From the NCBI RefSeq assembly GCF_003355515.1, contig NZ_CP031367.1, positions 1,054,001-1,118,000 on the forward strand: a DNA stretch of 64,000 bases, written 5' to 3'. The notes below the pieces were generated by a model. That model searched no databases. It was given only the letters and a program-made list of their open reading frames with translations, and was not told the DNA's origin. Both the position numbers and the translations under genes were made by a program. Shown here piece after piece: positions 27,164 to 36,078 of this stretch; the first letter of the stretch is position 1, and each line of letters begins with the position of its first letter. This DNA comes from Aliarcobacter trophiarum LMG 25534. GTDB lineage: Bacteria; Campylobacterota; Campylobacteria; Campylobacterales; Arcobacteraceae.

Positions 27164-27815
27164 AGATTTAGAAATATTGAAAAAATTTAATATTTTATAC
27201 TTAGAAGATGATACAAACCTTTTAAAACATACAAGTGATATTTTAGAAGATTTTGTTGCAAATATTTATGCCGTTAAAACAACTATTGAAGCAATGAATA
27301 TTTTACTTGAAAAAAGAGTTGATGTTATAATTAGTGATATTCTACTTGAAAATGAAAATGGTATAAACTTTTTAAAATATATCAAAAATAAAAATATACA
27401 AATACCTTCTATTCTAACAACAGCTCATACAGATACAAACTATTTGATAGAAGCAATAAAACTGAAAGTTGAAAATTATCTTGTAAAACCTATAAATATT
27501 GAAGAGCTCTTAGAGAGTCTATATGATGTTCTTTTACCAAAAATTCAAGAAAAAGAGATAAGAAAAAATAGTAATATTATAAAAGCAATTGGGGCAATAA
27601 CTGATAGCAAACAAGTTGAAATTATAAAATATATATTCAATAATCTTGATGAGAAAAATCAGTTTTATGCTTCATATAGTGAAATAATGGAGAAATTTTC
27701 TATATCTAAACCAACCTTGGTAAAACTCTTTAAGGATTTAGCAGATAAAAATATCTTAATAAAAACAGCTCATAAAACATACTTTTTTAATGAAGAGTCC
27801 TTAGAGAACATTTAA
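27156..27815 (+). CDS. Response regulator with C-terminal winged-helix-like domain
   Basis: A 219-aa regulator: receiver domain with LYLEDD, phospho-acceptor Asp61 in IISDILLENENG and KPINIEELL, followed by a helical region and a compact C-terminal HTH (EIMEKFSISKPTLVKLFKDL) that should bind DNA. The output domain is not the usual OmpR or NarL type. It completes the sensor trio and is transcribed towards selD, with a weak terminator between. Confidence 0.82.
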   Translation: MNKDLEILKKFNILYLEDDTNLLKHTSDILEDFVANIYAVKTTIEAMNILLEKRVDVIISDILLENENGINFLKYIKNKNIQIPSILTTAHTDTNYLIEAIKLKVENYLVKPINIEELLESLYDVLLPKIQEKEIRKNSNIIKAIGAITDSKQVEIIKYIFNNLDEKNQFYASYSEIMEKFSISKPTLVKLFKDLADKNILIKTAHKTYFFNEESLENI

Positions 27816-27818
27816 AAT

Positions 27819-27843
27819 AGTAAAAATTTATTTACTTTTTATT
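27819..27843 (+). terminator. Weak terminator after the response regulator gene
   Basis: AGTAAA / TTTACT (6 bp, 6-nt loop) followed by TTTTATTTA, four bases after the stop codon. Read-through into selD is possible. Confidence 0.45.
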
Positions 27844-27902
27844 TAACTAAAAATTTAAAATTCCTTAAGTATAATGTATTAAATTTAAAAAAAGACACGA
27901 AA

Positions 27903-28940
27903 ATGAACAACGAATATAAACTAACAAAGTTTGTTCAAGCTGCTGGTTGTGCTGCAAAGATGGGTCCGGGAGATCTAAAACAAGCTCTTTGTAACTTAAA
28001 AGCAGAAAATGAACATATATTAGTAGGATTTGATACAAGTGATGATGCTGGTATTTATCAAATAAATGATGATTTAGCACTGGTTCAAACTGTAGATTTT
28101 ATTACTCCTGTAGTTGATGACCCTTATATTTATGGGCAAATAGCTGCTGCAAACTCTTTAAGCGACATTTTTGCGATGGGTGCTGATGTTAAAACTGCTT
28201 TGAATGTAGTTGGTTTTGATGCTACAAATATTTCAAAAGAGGCACTTGGAGAGATTTTAAGAGGTGGAAATGATAAAATAAAAGAGTGTGGTGGTTCACT
28301 TCTTGGTGGTCATACCATTCAAACACCTGAAATGTACTATGGTTTGAGTGTAACTGGAATAATTCACCCAAACAATATAATAAGAAATAATAGTGCAAAA
28401 GTTGGAGATCTCCTTGTTTTAACAAAACCATTGGGGATGGGAGTTTTAACAACAGCAATAAAAAGAGATTTAATTCCTTTAAATTTAATCAAACATTGTG
28501 CAGATATCATGTCTAGTTTAAACTATATTCCATCAAAAATTATGAAAAAATATCGAGTTAGTTCTTGTACAGATATCACAGGATTTGGGCTTTTAGGTCA
28601 TGCTTTTGAATGTATAAATCAAAATATTAGTTTTTCTATATCAACAAATGAAGTTCCTTTTGTAAAAGAGGCTTTCTCTTTTTGTAAAGATGGAGTTCTT
28701 CCAGGTGGTTCAAAAAGAAATATGAAGTTTATAGAAGATAAAATTATATTTAAAACTGAGATAGACCCTATTTTACAAGCAATCTTATGTGATGCTCAAA
28801 CTTCTGGCGGACTTTTGATAGCTATAAATAAAGAGGATGCAAAAGAGTTTATAAATGAGATTGAAGATTATAGTTTTGGATATGCAAAGATCATTGGTGA
28901 AGTTGTAAAAAGAGGTGAAAAACCCATAATCCTGGGCTAA
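27903..28940 (+). CDS. selD: Selenide, water dikinase (selenophosphate synthase)
   Basis: A 345-aa enzyme making selenophosphate from selenide and ATP, the selenium donor for Sec-tRNA. The active-site segment is AAGCAAKMGPGDL with Cys16 and Lys19 (a Cys version, not Sec), followed by GFDTSDDAGIYQI, the VQTVDFITPVVDDP metal-binding segment and LLGGHTIQTPEMYYG, CDAQTSGGLL. Its presence supports reading the TGA in fdhA as selenocysteine. selA, selB and tRNA-Sec are not in this window. TATAAT-like sequence occurs about 30 bases upstream; the ribosome binding site is weak. Confidence 0.95.
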   Translation: MNNEYKLTKFVQAAGCAAKMGPGDLKQALCNLKAENEHILVGFDTSDDAGIYQINDDLALVQTVDFITPVVDDPYIYGQIAAANSLSDIFAMGADVKTALNVVGFDATNISKEALGEILRGGNDKIKECGGSLLGGHTIQTPEMYYGLSVTGIIHPNNIIRNNSAKVGDLLVLTKPLGMGVLTTAIKRDLIPLNLIKHCADIMSSLNYIPSKIMKKYRVSSCTDITGFGLLGHAFECINQNISFSISTNEVPFVKEAFSFCKDGVLPGGSKRNMKFIEDKIIFKTEIDPILQAILCDAQTSGGLLIAINKEDAKEFINEIEDYSFGYAKIIGEVVKRGEKPIILG

Positions 28941-28941
28941 G

Positions 28942-28968
28942 GTAGGAATTTATAGATTTCTACTTTTT
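28942..28968 (+). terminator. Rho-independent terminator of selD
   Basis: GTAGGAAT / ATTTCTAC (8 bp including one G-U, loop TTATAG) followed by TTTTT, one base after the selD stop. Confidence 0.75.
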
Positions 28969-28995
28969 ATTAATCTTACATTAATCTTTACTCTG

Positions 28996-29001
28996 TATAA
29001 T
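28996..29001 (+). promoter_or_regulatory. -10 element of the candidate sRNA
   Basis: Perfect TATAAT about 28 bases after the selD terminator. The upstream region is T-rich (CTTACA at 28975-28980), as usual for promoters in this phylum, which often lack a clear -35 box. Confidence 0.5.
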
Positions 29002-29007
29002 TTCAAC

Positions 29008-29127
29008 ATAAGTTAAGTTTATGACTTAATTTATACGAGTATTTTTTAAGATAAGTTTCTTAAATAGATAATTTTTTTATGTTTCCTTGTGTAGAAAGGT
29101 CGCTTCCCCTAGGCGGCCTTTTTTTTT
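29008..29127 (+). ncRNA. Candidate small RNA with C-rich terminator loop
   Basis: A free-standing transcription unit without a credible reading frame: TATAAT at 28996-29001 sets a start near 29008, and a strong terminator ends at 29127, giving about 120 nt. Two weak stems precede it (TTAAGT/ACTTAA and TTTAAG/CTTAAA). The terminator loop is UUCCCCUAG. Short C/U-rich terminator loops are the target-binding part of RepG in Helicobacter pylori, which acts on the G-rich leader of the chemoreceptor gene tlpB; the leader of the receptor gene at 51044 here contains the complementary UAGGGGA. No similarity to tRNA, 6S, SRP or tmRNA was recognised. Confidence 0.5.
29096..29127 (+). terminator. Strong GC-rich intrinsic terminator
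   Basis: AAGGTCGC (29096-29103) pairs with GCGGCCTT (29113-29120) over 8 bp with one G-U; the loop is TTCCCCTAG; T-run 29119-29127. It is far more GC-rich than the surroundings. Confidence 0.85.
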
Positions 29128-29227
29128 GCTCAATTTTTTCAACCACTTCATTTTCAATCTAGCTTAAAGCTTTTATGATACTATTTCAAAATGATTTTAT
29201 ACTCTAAAAAATATATAAGCTTTTAAT

Positions 29228-31267
29228 ATGCCTCTATCAAATCTAAATCACGAACAAAAAGAAGCTATCCTTTGTAAAAGCGGTTACAATCTTATAATTG
29301 CAAGTGCAGGAACTGGTAAAACTTCTACTATTGTTGGAAGAATCTCTCATTTACTCAATAATGGAGTAAAACCAAGGGAGATTTTACTACTAACTTTTAC
29401 AAATAAAGCTGCTTCTGAGATGGTTTCTAGAGTTTCTAATATCTTTTCAAAGGAGATAGCAAAAGAGATTATGGCAGGAACATTTCACTCAGTGTCATAT
29501 AAACTTTTAAAAGAACTAGAGTTAAATATTACTTTAAAACAACCAAATGAGCTTAAAACATTATTTAAATCTATTTATGAAAAACGAGTTTTTATGGATA
29601 GAGATGAGGAAGCAAATCCTTATGATGGTGGATATTTGTATGATATGTACTCGTTATATCTAAATTCAAATAATAGTGAAGATTTCAGCAGTTGGTTAAA
29701 AGAGAAGAATTCAAGTCAAGAGATATATAGTTTAATTTATGAAGATGTTATTGATGAGTTTAATTCTCTTAAAAAAGAGTATGGATATGTTAATTTCGAT
29801 GATTTACTTACAACTATGCTTGAAGTCTTAAAAGATAAGAGATTCAGTTTTAAAGAGATTCTTGTAGATGAATATCAAGACACAAACCCACTTCAAGGAA
29901 GGCTTCTTGATGCATTCTTACCACAATCACTATTTTGTGTAGGAGATTATGACCAAAGTATTTATGCTTTTAATGGTTCTGATATTGGTATTATTTCTAG
30001 TTTTAGTAAGAGATATCCTGATGCAAATGTTTTTACTTTAAAAAAAAACTATAGATCCACAAAGCCTATTTTAGACTTAGCAACAAAAGTTATTGAATAT
30101 AATGAGAGAATTTATCCAAAAAAACTAGAAGTTGTTAGAGCTGAACATAAGTATCTTCCAAAGCTTTTAGCTTTTGACGAGCTTTTTTCACAATACGAAT
30201 ATATTTCAGAACTTATCTCAAAAAGCGAGACTTCTCATAGTGAAATTGCAATAATTTATAGAAATAACTCTAGTGCAGATGGGATTGAAGCAAATTTAAG
30301 AGAGTTTGGAATTCCTGCAAAGAGAAAAGGTGGAATGAGTTTTTTTGACTCTATTGAAGTTAAATTTATTTTAGATGTTTTAGTTTTACAAGTTATAAGC
30401 AATGATATGATGGCATTTATTCATATAGTTGAACATGGTAAAGGTATAGGAAAGGCAATCGCAAAAGATATTTTTGATGCTTTAATTAAATTAGGAAGTG
30501 GAAATTTACTAAATGGACTTTTTTATCCAAATAAAGATATAAACAATCCTTATGAAACAAAAAGAAAAAGCCAACAATTAGGTCTTTTTGATGATTTTAT
30601 AGAGTTAGGGTCTGTTTCAAAATTTAAAGATTGTAATTTTGAAGAGGCATTTTTAAGTAATCCCATACTAAAACACCCTAAATTAGGAGTTGATGGAGCT
30701 AAATATATTTATGATTTATATCTTCTTTTAAAACAGTTAAAAAGAACAAAAAATCCAGAAACAATGGTTACATCAATTAGCTCTTCAATGATTTATTCAA
30801 GATTAAAAGATATGTTATCAACAAAAAGAGCAACACAAAAAGATGGAACAATAAACCCTATACAAAAAACAAAATCTTTGGCAAAGATAAATAGAAAAGC
30901 TATGTTATTAAAGAATTTATCAAGAAACTTCTCTGATTTATCAAAATTTATTAACTCAATGATTTTAGGTGGAAGTGAACTTAGCGAAGGAGAAGGAGTT
31001 AATCTTTTATCAATTCATGCAAGTAAAGGTTTAGAATTTAAAGAGGTTTATATAATAGATTTAATGGATGGAAGATTTCCAAATAGAAAGCTCATGAGTA
31101 AAGGTGGAAGTCTTGAAGAAGAGAGAAGACTTTTTTATGTTGCAGTTACAAGAGCAAAGGATATTTTATATCTCTCTTTTGCAAAATATGATAAATTAAA
31201 AAAAATAAGTTTTGTTGCTAGCCCATTCTTAAGGGAAGCTGGAATGATAATAGAAGATAAAGAATAG
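29228..31267 (+). CDS. UvrD/Rep-family ATP-dependent DNA helicase
   Basis: A 679-aa superfamily 1A helicase. Motif Q LNHEQKEAI, Walker A ASAGTGKTS near residue 30, motif Ia LLTFTNKAA, Walker B LVDEYQDTN, motif III VGDYDQSIYAFNGS, motif IV LKKNYRS, and motifs V/VI LLSIHASKGLEFKEVYI and EERRLFYVAVTRAKD are all present. It should unwind DNA 3' to 5' in repair or replication restart. Whether it is Rep, PcrA or UvrD cannot be settled by eye. TATACT lies at 29198-29203; there is no clear ribosome binding site. Confidence 0.92.
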   Translation: MPLSNLNHEQKEAILCKSGYNLIIASAGTGKTSTIVGRISHLLNNGVKPREILLLTFTNKAASEMVSRVSNIFSKEIAKEIMAGTFHSVSYKLLKELELNITLKQPNELKTLFKSIYEKRVFMDRDEEANPYDGGYLYDMYSLYLNSNNSEDFSSWLKEKNSSQEIYSLIYEDVIDEFNSLKKEYGYVNFDDLLTTMLEVLKDKRFSFKEILVDEYQDTNPLQGRLLDAFLPQSLFCVGDYDQSIYAFNGSDIGIISSFSKRYPDANVFTLKKNYRSTKPILDLATKVIEYNERIYPKKLEVVRAEHKYLPKLLAFDELFSQYEYISELISKSETSHSEIAIIYRNNSSADGIEANLREFGIPAKRKGGMSFFDSIEVKFILDVLVLQVISNDMMAFIHIVEHGKGIGKAIAKDIFDALIKLGSGNLLNGLFYPNKDINNPYETKRKSQQLGLFDDFIELGSVSKFKDCNFEEAFLSNPILKHPKLGVDGAKYIYDLYLLLKQLKRTKNPETMVTSISSSMIYSRLKDMLSTKRATQKDGTINPIQKTKSLAKINRKAMLLKNLSRNFSDLSKFINSMILGGSELSEGEGVNLLSIHASKGLEFKEVYIIDLMDGRFPNRKLMSKGGSLEEERRLFYVAVTRAKDILYLSFAKYDKLKKISFVASPFLREAGMIIEDKE

Positions 31268-31316
31268 TTATATTAATATCAAAATTTCAAAATATTAATA
31301 TTTTTTTAGGATATAT

Positions 31317-32498
31317 ATGGAAAAGATTATTTTAATTATTACAATTTGTACAATAATAATGATTTCGCCTCTTGTTTCAAAACTTATAAAAGCGCCTGTT
31401 GTAGTCGTAGAGATAATTTTAGGATTAATTTGTGGTTATATTGGGCTTATTTATGGCGATGAGACTTTGAAACTGGTTGCTAAATTTGGTTTTATATATC
31501 TTATGTTTTTAGCAGGTTTAGAGATAAATTTTAAACTAGTAAAAATAATAAAAGCTACAATGACCATAAATGTAATACTATATTTTGTTCTTTTATATTC
31601 ACTAGCAGGTGCTGTTTGCTGGTTTTTTAATTTAGGCTTAACATATTTTGTAGCCATTCCAATATTCTCTTTGGGAATGTTAATGATGTTAATAAAAGAG
31701 TATGGTAAAGATGAACCTTGGTTAAATCTAGCTTTATCTATTGGAGTTGTAGGTGAAATTGTAAGTATTTTGGCACTTACACTATTTTCTAGTTGGACAG
31801 AAAATAGTGGTTTAAGTAGTGGATTTTTTATATCAATTTTAACAATTGTTAGTGTAATAATAGGTACAATTTTACTTCTTAGATTCTCTTATATGCTTTT
31901 TTGGTGGTTTCCAGAGGTTAAAAAATATTTAATTCCAGATAGTACAGATGATAAACACGATCAAGATATAAGATTTTCTATCTCTTTACTTTTAATTTTA
32001 GTATCAATCATGCTTATTTTAAAAATAGATGTTGTTTTAGGGGCATTTACTGCTGGACTCTTTTTTAAAATGTTTTTTATGCAAAGACAAGAGTTGCTAC
32101 ATAAAATAGAGTCTTTTGGATTTGGTTTCTTTGCACCAATTTTCTTTATATATACTGGTTCAACAGTAAAACTAGATATGATAACTTTAGATATTTTAAA
32201 ACATGCTCTATTTATAATAATAACTATTATATCTATAAGATTAATTAGTTCATTTTTAGTATTCTTAAAATATCTAAAACCAAAACAAACAACACTATTT
32301 GCATTAAGTGATTCAATGCCACTTACCTTTATGGTTGCAATTGCAATGATTTCATATAACTATGGTTTAATAACACAAGAAGAGTATTTTTCATTCATAA
32401 TAGCAAGTATGTTAGATGGCTTATTTTTAATGATGTTAATTAGAAAATTATATAAGTTTTTTAAATTAGATATAAAGCCTGTAGAAAGTAAATTTTAA
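31317..32498 (+). CDS. Cation:proton antiporter (CPA2 family)
   Basis: A 393-aa membrane protein with about 11-12 hydrophobic helices, typical of KefB/GerN-like sodium or potassium/proton antiporters (SKLIKAPVVVVEIILGLICG at the N-terminus, FLAGLEINF, GAFTAGLFFKM). No C-terminal TrkA-N nucleotide-binding domain is present, so it is the short form. Transcribed with the helicase gene's direction after a 49-base gap; ion specificity unknown. Confidence 0.85.
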   Translation: MEKIILIITICTIIMISPLVSKLIKAPVVVVEIILGLICGYIGLIYGDETLKLVAKFGFIYLMFLAGLEINFKLVKIIKATMTINVILYFVLLYSLAGAVCWFFNLGLTYFVAIPIFSLGMLMMLIKEYGKDEPWLNLALSIGVVGEIVSILALTLFSSWTENSGLSSGFFISILTIVSVIIGTILLLRFSYMLFWWFPEVKKYLIPDSTDDKHDQDIRFSISLLLILVSIMLILKIDVVLGAFTAGLFFKMFFMQRQELLHKIESFGFGFFAPIFFIYTGSTVKLDMITLDILKHALFIIITIISIRLISSFLVFLKYLKPKQTTLFALSDSMPLTFMVAIAMISYNYGLITQEEYFSFIIASMLDGLFLMMLIRKLYKFFKLDIKPVESKF

Positions 32499-32540
32499 TA
32501 CTTTATAAACTAAACAAATTCAAGATATAACAAATATTTA

Positions 32541-32560
32541 TATATGCTACTTATATGCTA
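32541..32560. repeat. Direct repeat upstream of the sox operon
   Basis: TATATGCTA occurs at 32541-32549 and 32552-32560, one helical turn (11 bp) apart, about 75 bases before the probable sox -10 box. It could be a tandem binding site for a transcription regulator. Confidence 0.4.
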
Positions 32561-32633
32561 TTTTTTACTACTTTTTAATAATTATCCTATAAGAAAAATT
32601 AATATTTTAAGTTTTATTTCAACTTATAAAACC

Positions 32634-32639
32634 TATAAT
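32634..32639 (+). promoter_or_regulatory. -10 element of the sox operon promoter
   Basis: Perfect TATAAT 50 bases before the soxC TTG start, with a T-rich upstream region. The expected leader is about 43 nt and contains the strong AGGAGG ribosome binding site (32678-32683). Confidence 0.5.
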
Positions 32640-32688
32640 TAAAGTTCAGAACTATTTAAATAATAGTCAATTTTATTAGGAGGTTAGC

Positions 32689-34023
32689 TTGAAAAATAGT
32701 AAAGTTTTAACAAAACAAGAAAACTCTTTGCCAAAAATTATTAACAGCAGAAGAGACTTTTTCAAAAAAACTGCTATGTACTCAGCTGGGGCAATAAGTG
32801 CGGCATCAATTTTATCGCCTGTCTCTTTAAGAGCTGACGATAATGCAATTATCAAAGAAGCTCCTTGGGGACAAAAACTAGGAGACCCTGTAGATAAAAA
32901 TCTATATGGTATTCCTTCACCTTATGAGCATAACAATATAAGAAGAACTCACAATCTTCTATCTTCAGGTGATGCTTATGCATCAATATCAATGTGCCCT
33001 ATTCACGAAAGTGAAGGAATAATCACTCCAAATGGACTATTCTTTACAAGAAACCATGGAGGAACTGCTCATGTAGATCCAAATGAGTTTAGGCTAATGA
33101 TTCATGGAAAAGTAAAAAGAGAGGTTGTTTTAACACTAGAAGATATAAAAAGATATCCTAGTGAAACACGAACTTATTTTATAGAGTGTCCTGCAAATGG
33201 AAGTCCTGAATGGAGAGGACCACAATTTAATAGCTTACAATTTATGAAAGGTATGATGAGTTCAGCACAATGGACTGGAGTTATGCTTAAAACAATACTA
33301 GATGATATTGGTTTAGATAAAGATGCTGTTTGGATGTTAGCAGTTGGAAGCGATAATGCTTCAAATCCACGAACAATTCCAGTTGAAAAAGCCCTTGATG
33401 ATGTTATGGTTGTTTGGGGACAAAATGGAGAAGCTTTAAGACCTGAACAAGGTTACCCAATAAGACTTGTTGTTCCAGGATGGGAAGGAAATTTAAATAC
33501 TAAATGGCTAAATAGATTAGAGTTTAGTGACAAACCTTGGCACGCAAAAGAAGAGACTTCAAAATATACTATGCTTCAAAAAGATGGAAGAGCTATAAGA
33601 TTTTTCTGGGTAAATGAAGTAAATAGTGTAATTACAAAGCCTTGTCCTGAGAAACCTTGGACACACCTAAAAGCTGGTGATATGGTAGAGATTGAAGGTC
33701 TTGCATGGAGTGGACATGGAACTATAAAAGGAGTTGATATCTCTTTTGATGGTGGAAACAATTGGGTTGAAGCAAAACTAAAAGGTTTAGTATTGCCAAA
33801 ATCATGGACACGATTTAGCTATATTTATAAATGGAATGGAAAACCACTTCTACTATCAAGCAGAGCTTATGACGATTTTGGAAACATTCAACCTACAATA
33901 GACCAAGAGACAAAAGCTGTTGGAGTTGAAAGTGTTTATCATAGAAATGCAATAGTTACTTGGGAAATTACTTCAAAAGGAGAGTGTAACAATGTTCAAA
34001 TTAGAAAACATAACAAAGTTTAA
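32689..34023 (+). CDS. soxC: Sulfane dehydrogenase molybdenum subunit SoxC
   Basis: A 444-aa periplasmic molybdenum protein of the sulfite oxidase family that, with SoxD, oxidises the sulfane sulfur bound to SoxY. It has a Tat signal (SRRDFFKKTAMYSAG), a Moco domain with the ligand cysteine in TYFIECPANGSPEWRG, and the C-terminal dimerisation domain (GVDISFDGGNNWVEA). The start is TTG 32689 with a perfect AGGAGG six bases before it. Its last 32 bases overlap soxD. Moco would come from the general pathway including moeA. Confidence 0.93.
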   Translation: MKNSKVLTKQENSLPKIINSRRDFFKKTAMYSAGAISAASILSPVSLRADDNAIIKEAPWGQKLGDPVDKNLYGIPSPYEHNNIRRTHNLLSSGDAYASISMCPIHESEGIITPNGLFFTRNHGGTAHVDPNEFRLMIHGKVKREVVLTLEDIKRYPSETRTYFIECPANGSPEWRGPQFNSLQFMKGMMSSAQWTGVMLKTILDDIGLDKDAVWMLAVGSDNASNPRTIPVEKALDDVMVVWGQNGEALRPEQGYPIRLVVPGWEGNLNTKWLNRLEFSDKPWHAKEETSKYTMLQKDGRAIRFFWVNEVNSVITKPCPEKPWTHLKAGDMVEIEGLAWSGHGTIKGVDISFDGGNNWVEAKLKGLVLPKSWTRFSYIYKWNGKPLLLSSRAYDDFGNIQPTIDQETKAVGVESVYHRNAIVTWEITSKGECNNVQIRKHNKV

Positions 34024-35176
34024 AAATACTATTCTAAGTATTGGATTAGCTACACTTTTAGTAAGTTTTGCTGAAGCTTCTTCTACATCTTCTGTTGATG
34101 GAGCTGTTAAATATCCTATAAAAGATGGTAAATATACACAATATCATATAAACCCTCAAAGTATAAAAGGGTTTAATCTAGGTAGAGATGCTACTAAAAA
34201 AGAGATAGATGCTTGGAATAAAGATGTAATGTATGATGGAACAGGTTTACCAGAGTTCGATATGCACGAAGGTGAAGTTGTTTTAGAAGATGGAAAACCT
34301 AAAAAAGCACAAGGTAGTGTTGAGCTTGGAAATGAACTTTATGATGCACAATGTGTTATGTGTCATGGAGATTTTGGAAGTGGAGGAAAAGGTTATCCAA
34401 AACTTGCAGGTGGAAGTCTTGAGAGTTTAAAGAATCAAAGATTAAATCCAGCAGATGAAAATCCAAATCCAATGAACCCTGATAGAACTATTGGTTCATA
34501 TTGGCCATATGCTAGTACACTTTTTTGGTATATTCAAGAATCAATGCCATTTAATGCACCAAAAACTTTAACAAATAGTGAAACTTATGCACTTACAGCA
34601 TATTTATTATCTATAAATGATATTACAATAGATGGTGAAGAGCTTGATGATGACTATATATTAGACAAAGAGAAGTTTTTAAAAATAGTTATGCCAAACG
34701 AAAAAGGCTTCTATCCAGAGACAAATACACCTAAGAACCCAAAAGAAGGTGTTCTTAATATGAAAAAATATCTTTCAAATCCTACAAACTATGGTAAAGG
34801 TGAAAGATGTATGAAAAACTGTATAAAAGGTGATATAAATGCTCTTGTTATGAAAATCCAAGATGATTTAACTGCAACTGCAAATGAGCCACTATCAACT
34901 GCTAGAGATTTACCAAAAGTTGATAAATCATCTCAATTACCAGGTCAAGCTGAGTATGAGAATGCTGGTTGTTCAGCTTGTCATGCAAATGCAGCTATAG
35001 GAGCACCTGTTTTAGGGGATAAAGCTGCTTGGGAAACTGTTATGAAACAAGGATTGGATAAAGTTTATTATAATGGAATTAATGGTATAAATAGCATGCC
35101 TCCAAAAGGCGGAACTGATCTTAGTGATGATGAACTTAAAAAAATCATTGACTATATGATTGAAACAAGTAAATAA
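33992..35176 (+). CDS. soxD: Sulfane dehydrogenase cytochrome c subunit SoxD
   Basis: A 394-aa periplasmic dihaem cytochrome c. A signal peptide (about residues 10-27, SIGLATLLVSFAEA) precedes the first haem domain (CVMCHGDFGSGGKGYPKLAG) and, after a middle region with CMKNC, the second (CSACHANAAIGAPVLG near residue 330; axial Met in INSMPPKGG). Length fits SoxD of other organisms. AAGGAG precedes the ATG inside the soxC end. Confidence 0.92.
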   Translation: MFKLENITKFKNTILSIGLATLLVSFAEASSTSSVDGAVKYPIKDGKYTQYHINPQSIKGFNLGRDATKKEIDAWNKDVMYDGTGLPEFDMHEGEVVLEDGKPKKAQGSVELGNELYDAQCVMCHGDFGSGGKGYPKLAGGSLESLKNQRLNPADENPNPMNPDRTIGSYWPYASTLFWYIQESMPFNAPKTLTNSETYALTAYLLSINDITIDGEELDDDYILDKEKFLKIVMPNEKGFYPETNTPKNPKEGVLNMKKYLSNPTNYGKGERCMKNCIKGDINALVMKIQDDLTATANEPLSTARDLPKVDKSSQLPGQAEYENAGCSACHANAAIGAPVLGDKAAWETVMKQGLDKVYYNGINGINSMPPKGGTDLSDDELKKIIDYMIETSK

Positions 35177-35186
35177 GGAGAGTATT

Positions 35187-35543
35187 ATGAGTTTAATCAA
35201 GAAAAGTGCTATATGTGTTGCTTTTAGTTTATTTTTTTTAGTAAATGCTCAAGCAGACGATTCTGAATTGATTAAAAAAGGTGAAAAGATATACACTACA
35301 AATACAAAAGGTAACTGTATCGCTTGTCATGATGCAAATGGGAAAACGCTAGATGGACCTGGAACAATGGGACCAAAATTACAATATCTAGCTCTTTGGC
35401 CAGATGAAGTTTTATATAATAAAATTTTCGATCCAACAAACCCTGGTGACCCAATTACAGCTATGCCAGCATTTGGAAGAAATGGATGGCTAAGTGATGA
35501 TGAAATAAAAGCCGTTGTTGCTTATTTAAAAACAATAAATTAA
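35187..35543 (+). CDS. soxX: SoxX monohaem cytochrome c
   Basis: A 118-aa periplasmic cytochrome that with SoxA joins thiosulfate to the SoxY cysteine. Signal peptide to about residue 24 (VNAQA), haem motif GNCIACHDANGK, and Met ligand segment ITAMPAFGRNGWLSDDE. The ATG at 35187 has AAGGAG; an upstream ATG at 35160 lies inside soxD and would spoil the signal peptide. Confidence 0.94.
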   Translation: MSLIKKSAICVAFSLFFLVNAQADDSELIKKGEKIYTTNTKGNCIACHDANGKTLDGPGTMGPKLQYLALWPDEVLYNKIFDPTNPGDPITAMPAFGRNGWLSDDEIKAVVAYLKTIN

Positions 35544-35558
35544 AATAAAGGAAGAATT

Positions 35559-36011
35559 ATGTTAAATAGAAGAAATTTTTTAGGTTTAGGTTTAGGTGCT
35601 ATTGCAGTAGCTGCAATTCCAAATAGTTTAAGTGCAGAGGATTTTAGAACTACTAAACCAAAAGCTTGGACTGCTACAAAAGTTGATGATGCAGTTAAAG
35701 AGATTTTTGGCTCAACTGCTACAACTCAAGGTGGAATTTCATTAACAGCTCCAGATATTGCTGAAAATGGTGCAGTTATTCCAGTATCTTTTAAAACAGA
35801 TTTAAAAGCAACTAAAATAGCAGTATTCCAAGATGCAAATCCTGAAAGTGCAGTTGCAGTATTTACAACAACACCTGATATGGTTTTAGATTATGCATTT
35901 AGAATTAAAATGGCAAAAACAGGTACTGTTACAATAATTGCAGATGTTGGTGGAAAATTACACTCTGTTTCTAAAGAGATAAAAGTAACAATCGGTGGAT
36001 GTGGTGGTTGA
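35559..36011 (+). CDS. soxY: Sulfur carrier protein SoxY
   Basis: A 150-aa carrier that holds sulfur intermediates on its C-terminal cysteine. A Tat signal (NRRNFLGLGLGAIAVAA) and the diagnostic C-terminal end IGGCGG are present. It forms a dimer with SoxZ, encoded 67 bases downstream; that gap is A-rich and holds no gene. Confidence 0.95.
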   Translation: MLNRRNFLGLGLGAIAVAAIPNSLSAEDFRTTKPKAWTATKVDDAVKEIFGSTATTQGGISLTAPDIAENGAVIPVSFKTDLKATKIAVFQDANPESAVAVFTTTPDMVLDYAFRIKMAKTGTVTIIADVGGKLHSVSKEIKVTIGGCGG

Positions 36012-36078
36012 TTTAACCACAAAGAATCAATATTAAAAAACAAATAAATATATATAAATAAAAATAAAAGGATATAAA

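Noticed and set aside
28941-29127. A tRNA-Sec or other tRNA gene after selD.
   Set aside because: No cloverleaf, TTC-arm sequence or acceptor pairing was found; the GC-rich element is a terminator hairpin.
29081-29158. A 25-codon frame starting ATGTTTCCT across the GC-rich terminator.
   Set aside because: It runs through the hairpin and T-run, has no ribosome binding site and encodes an implausible peptide.
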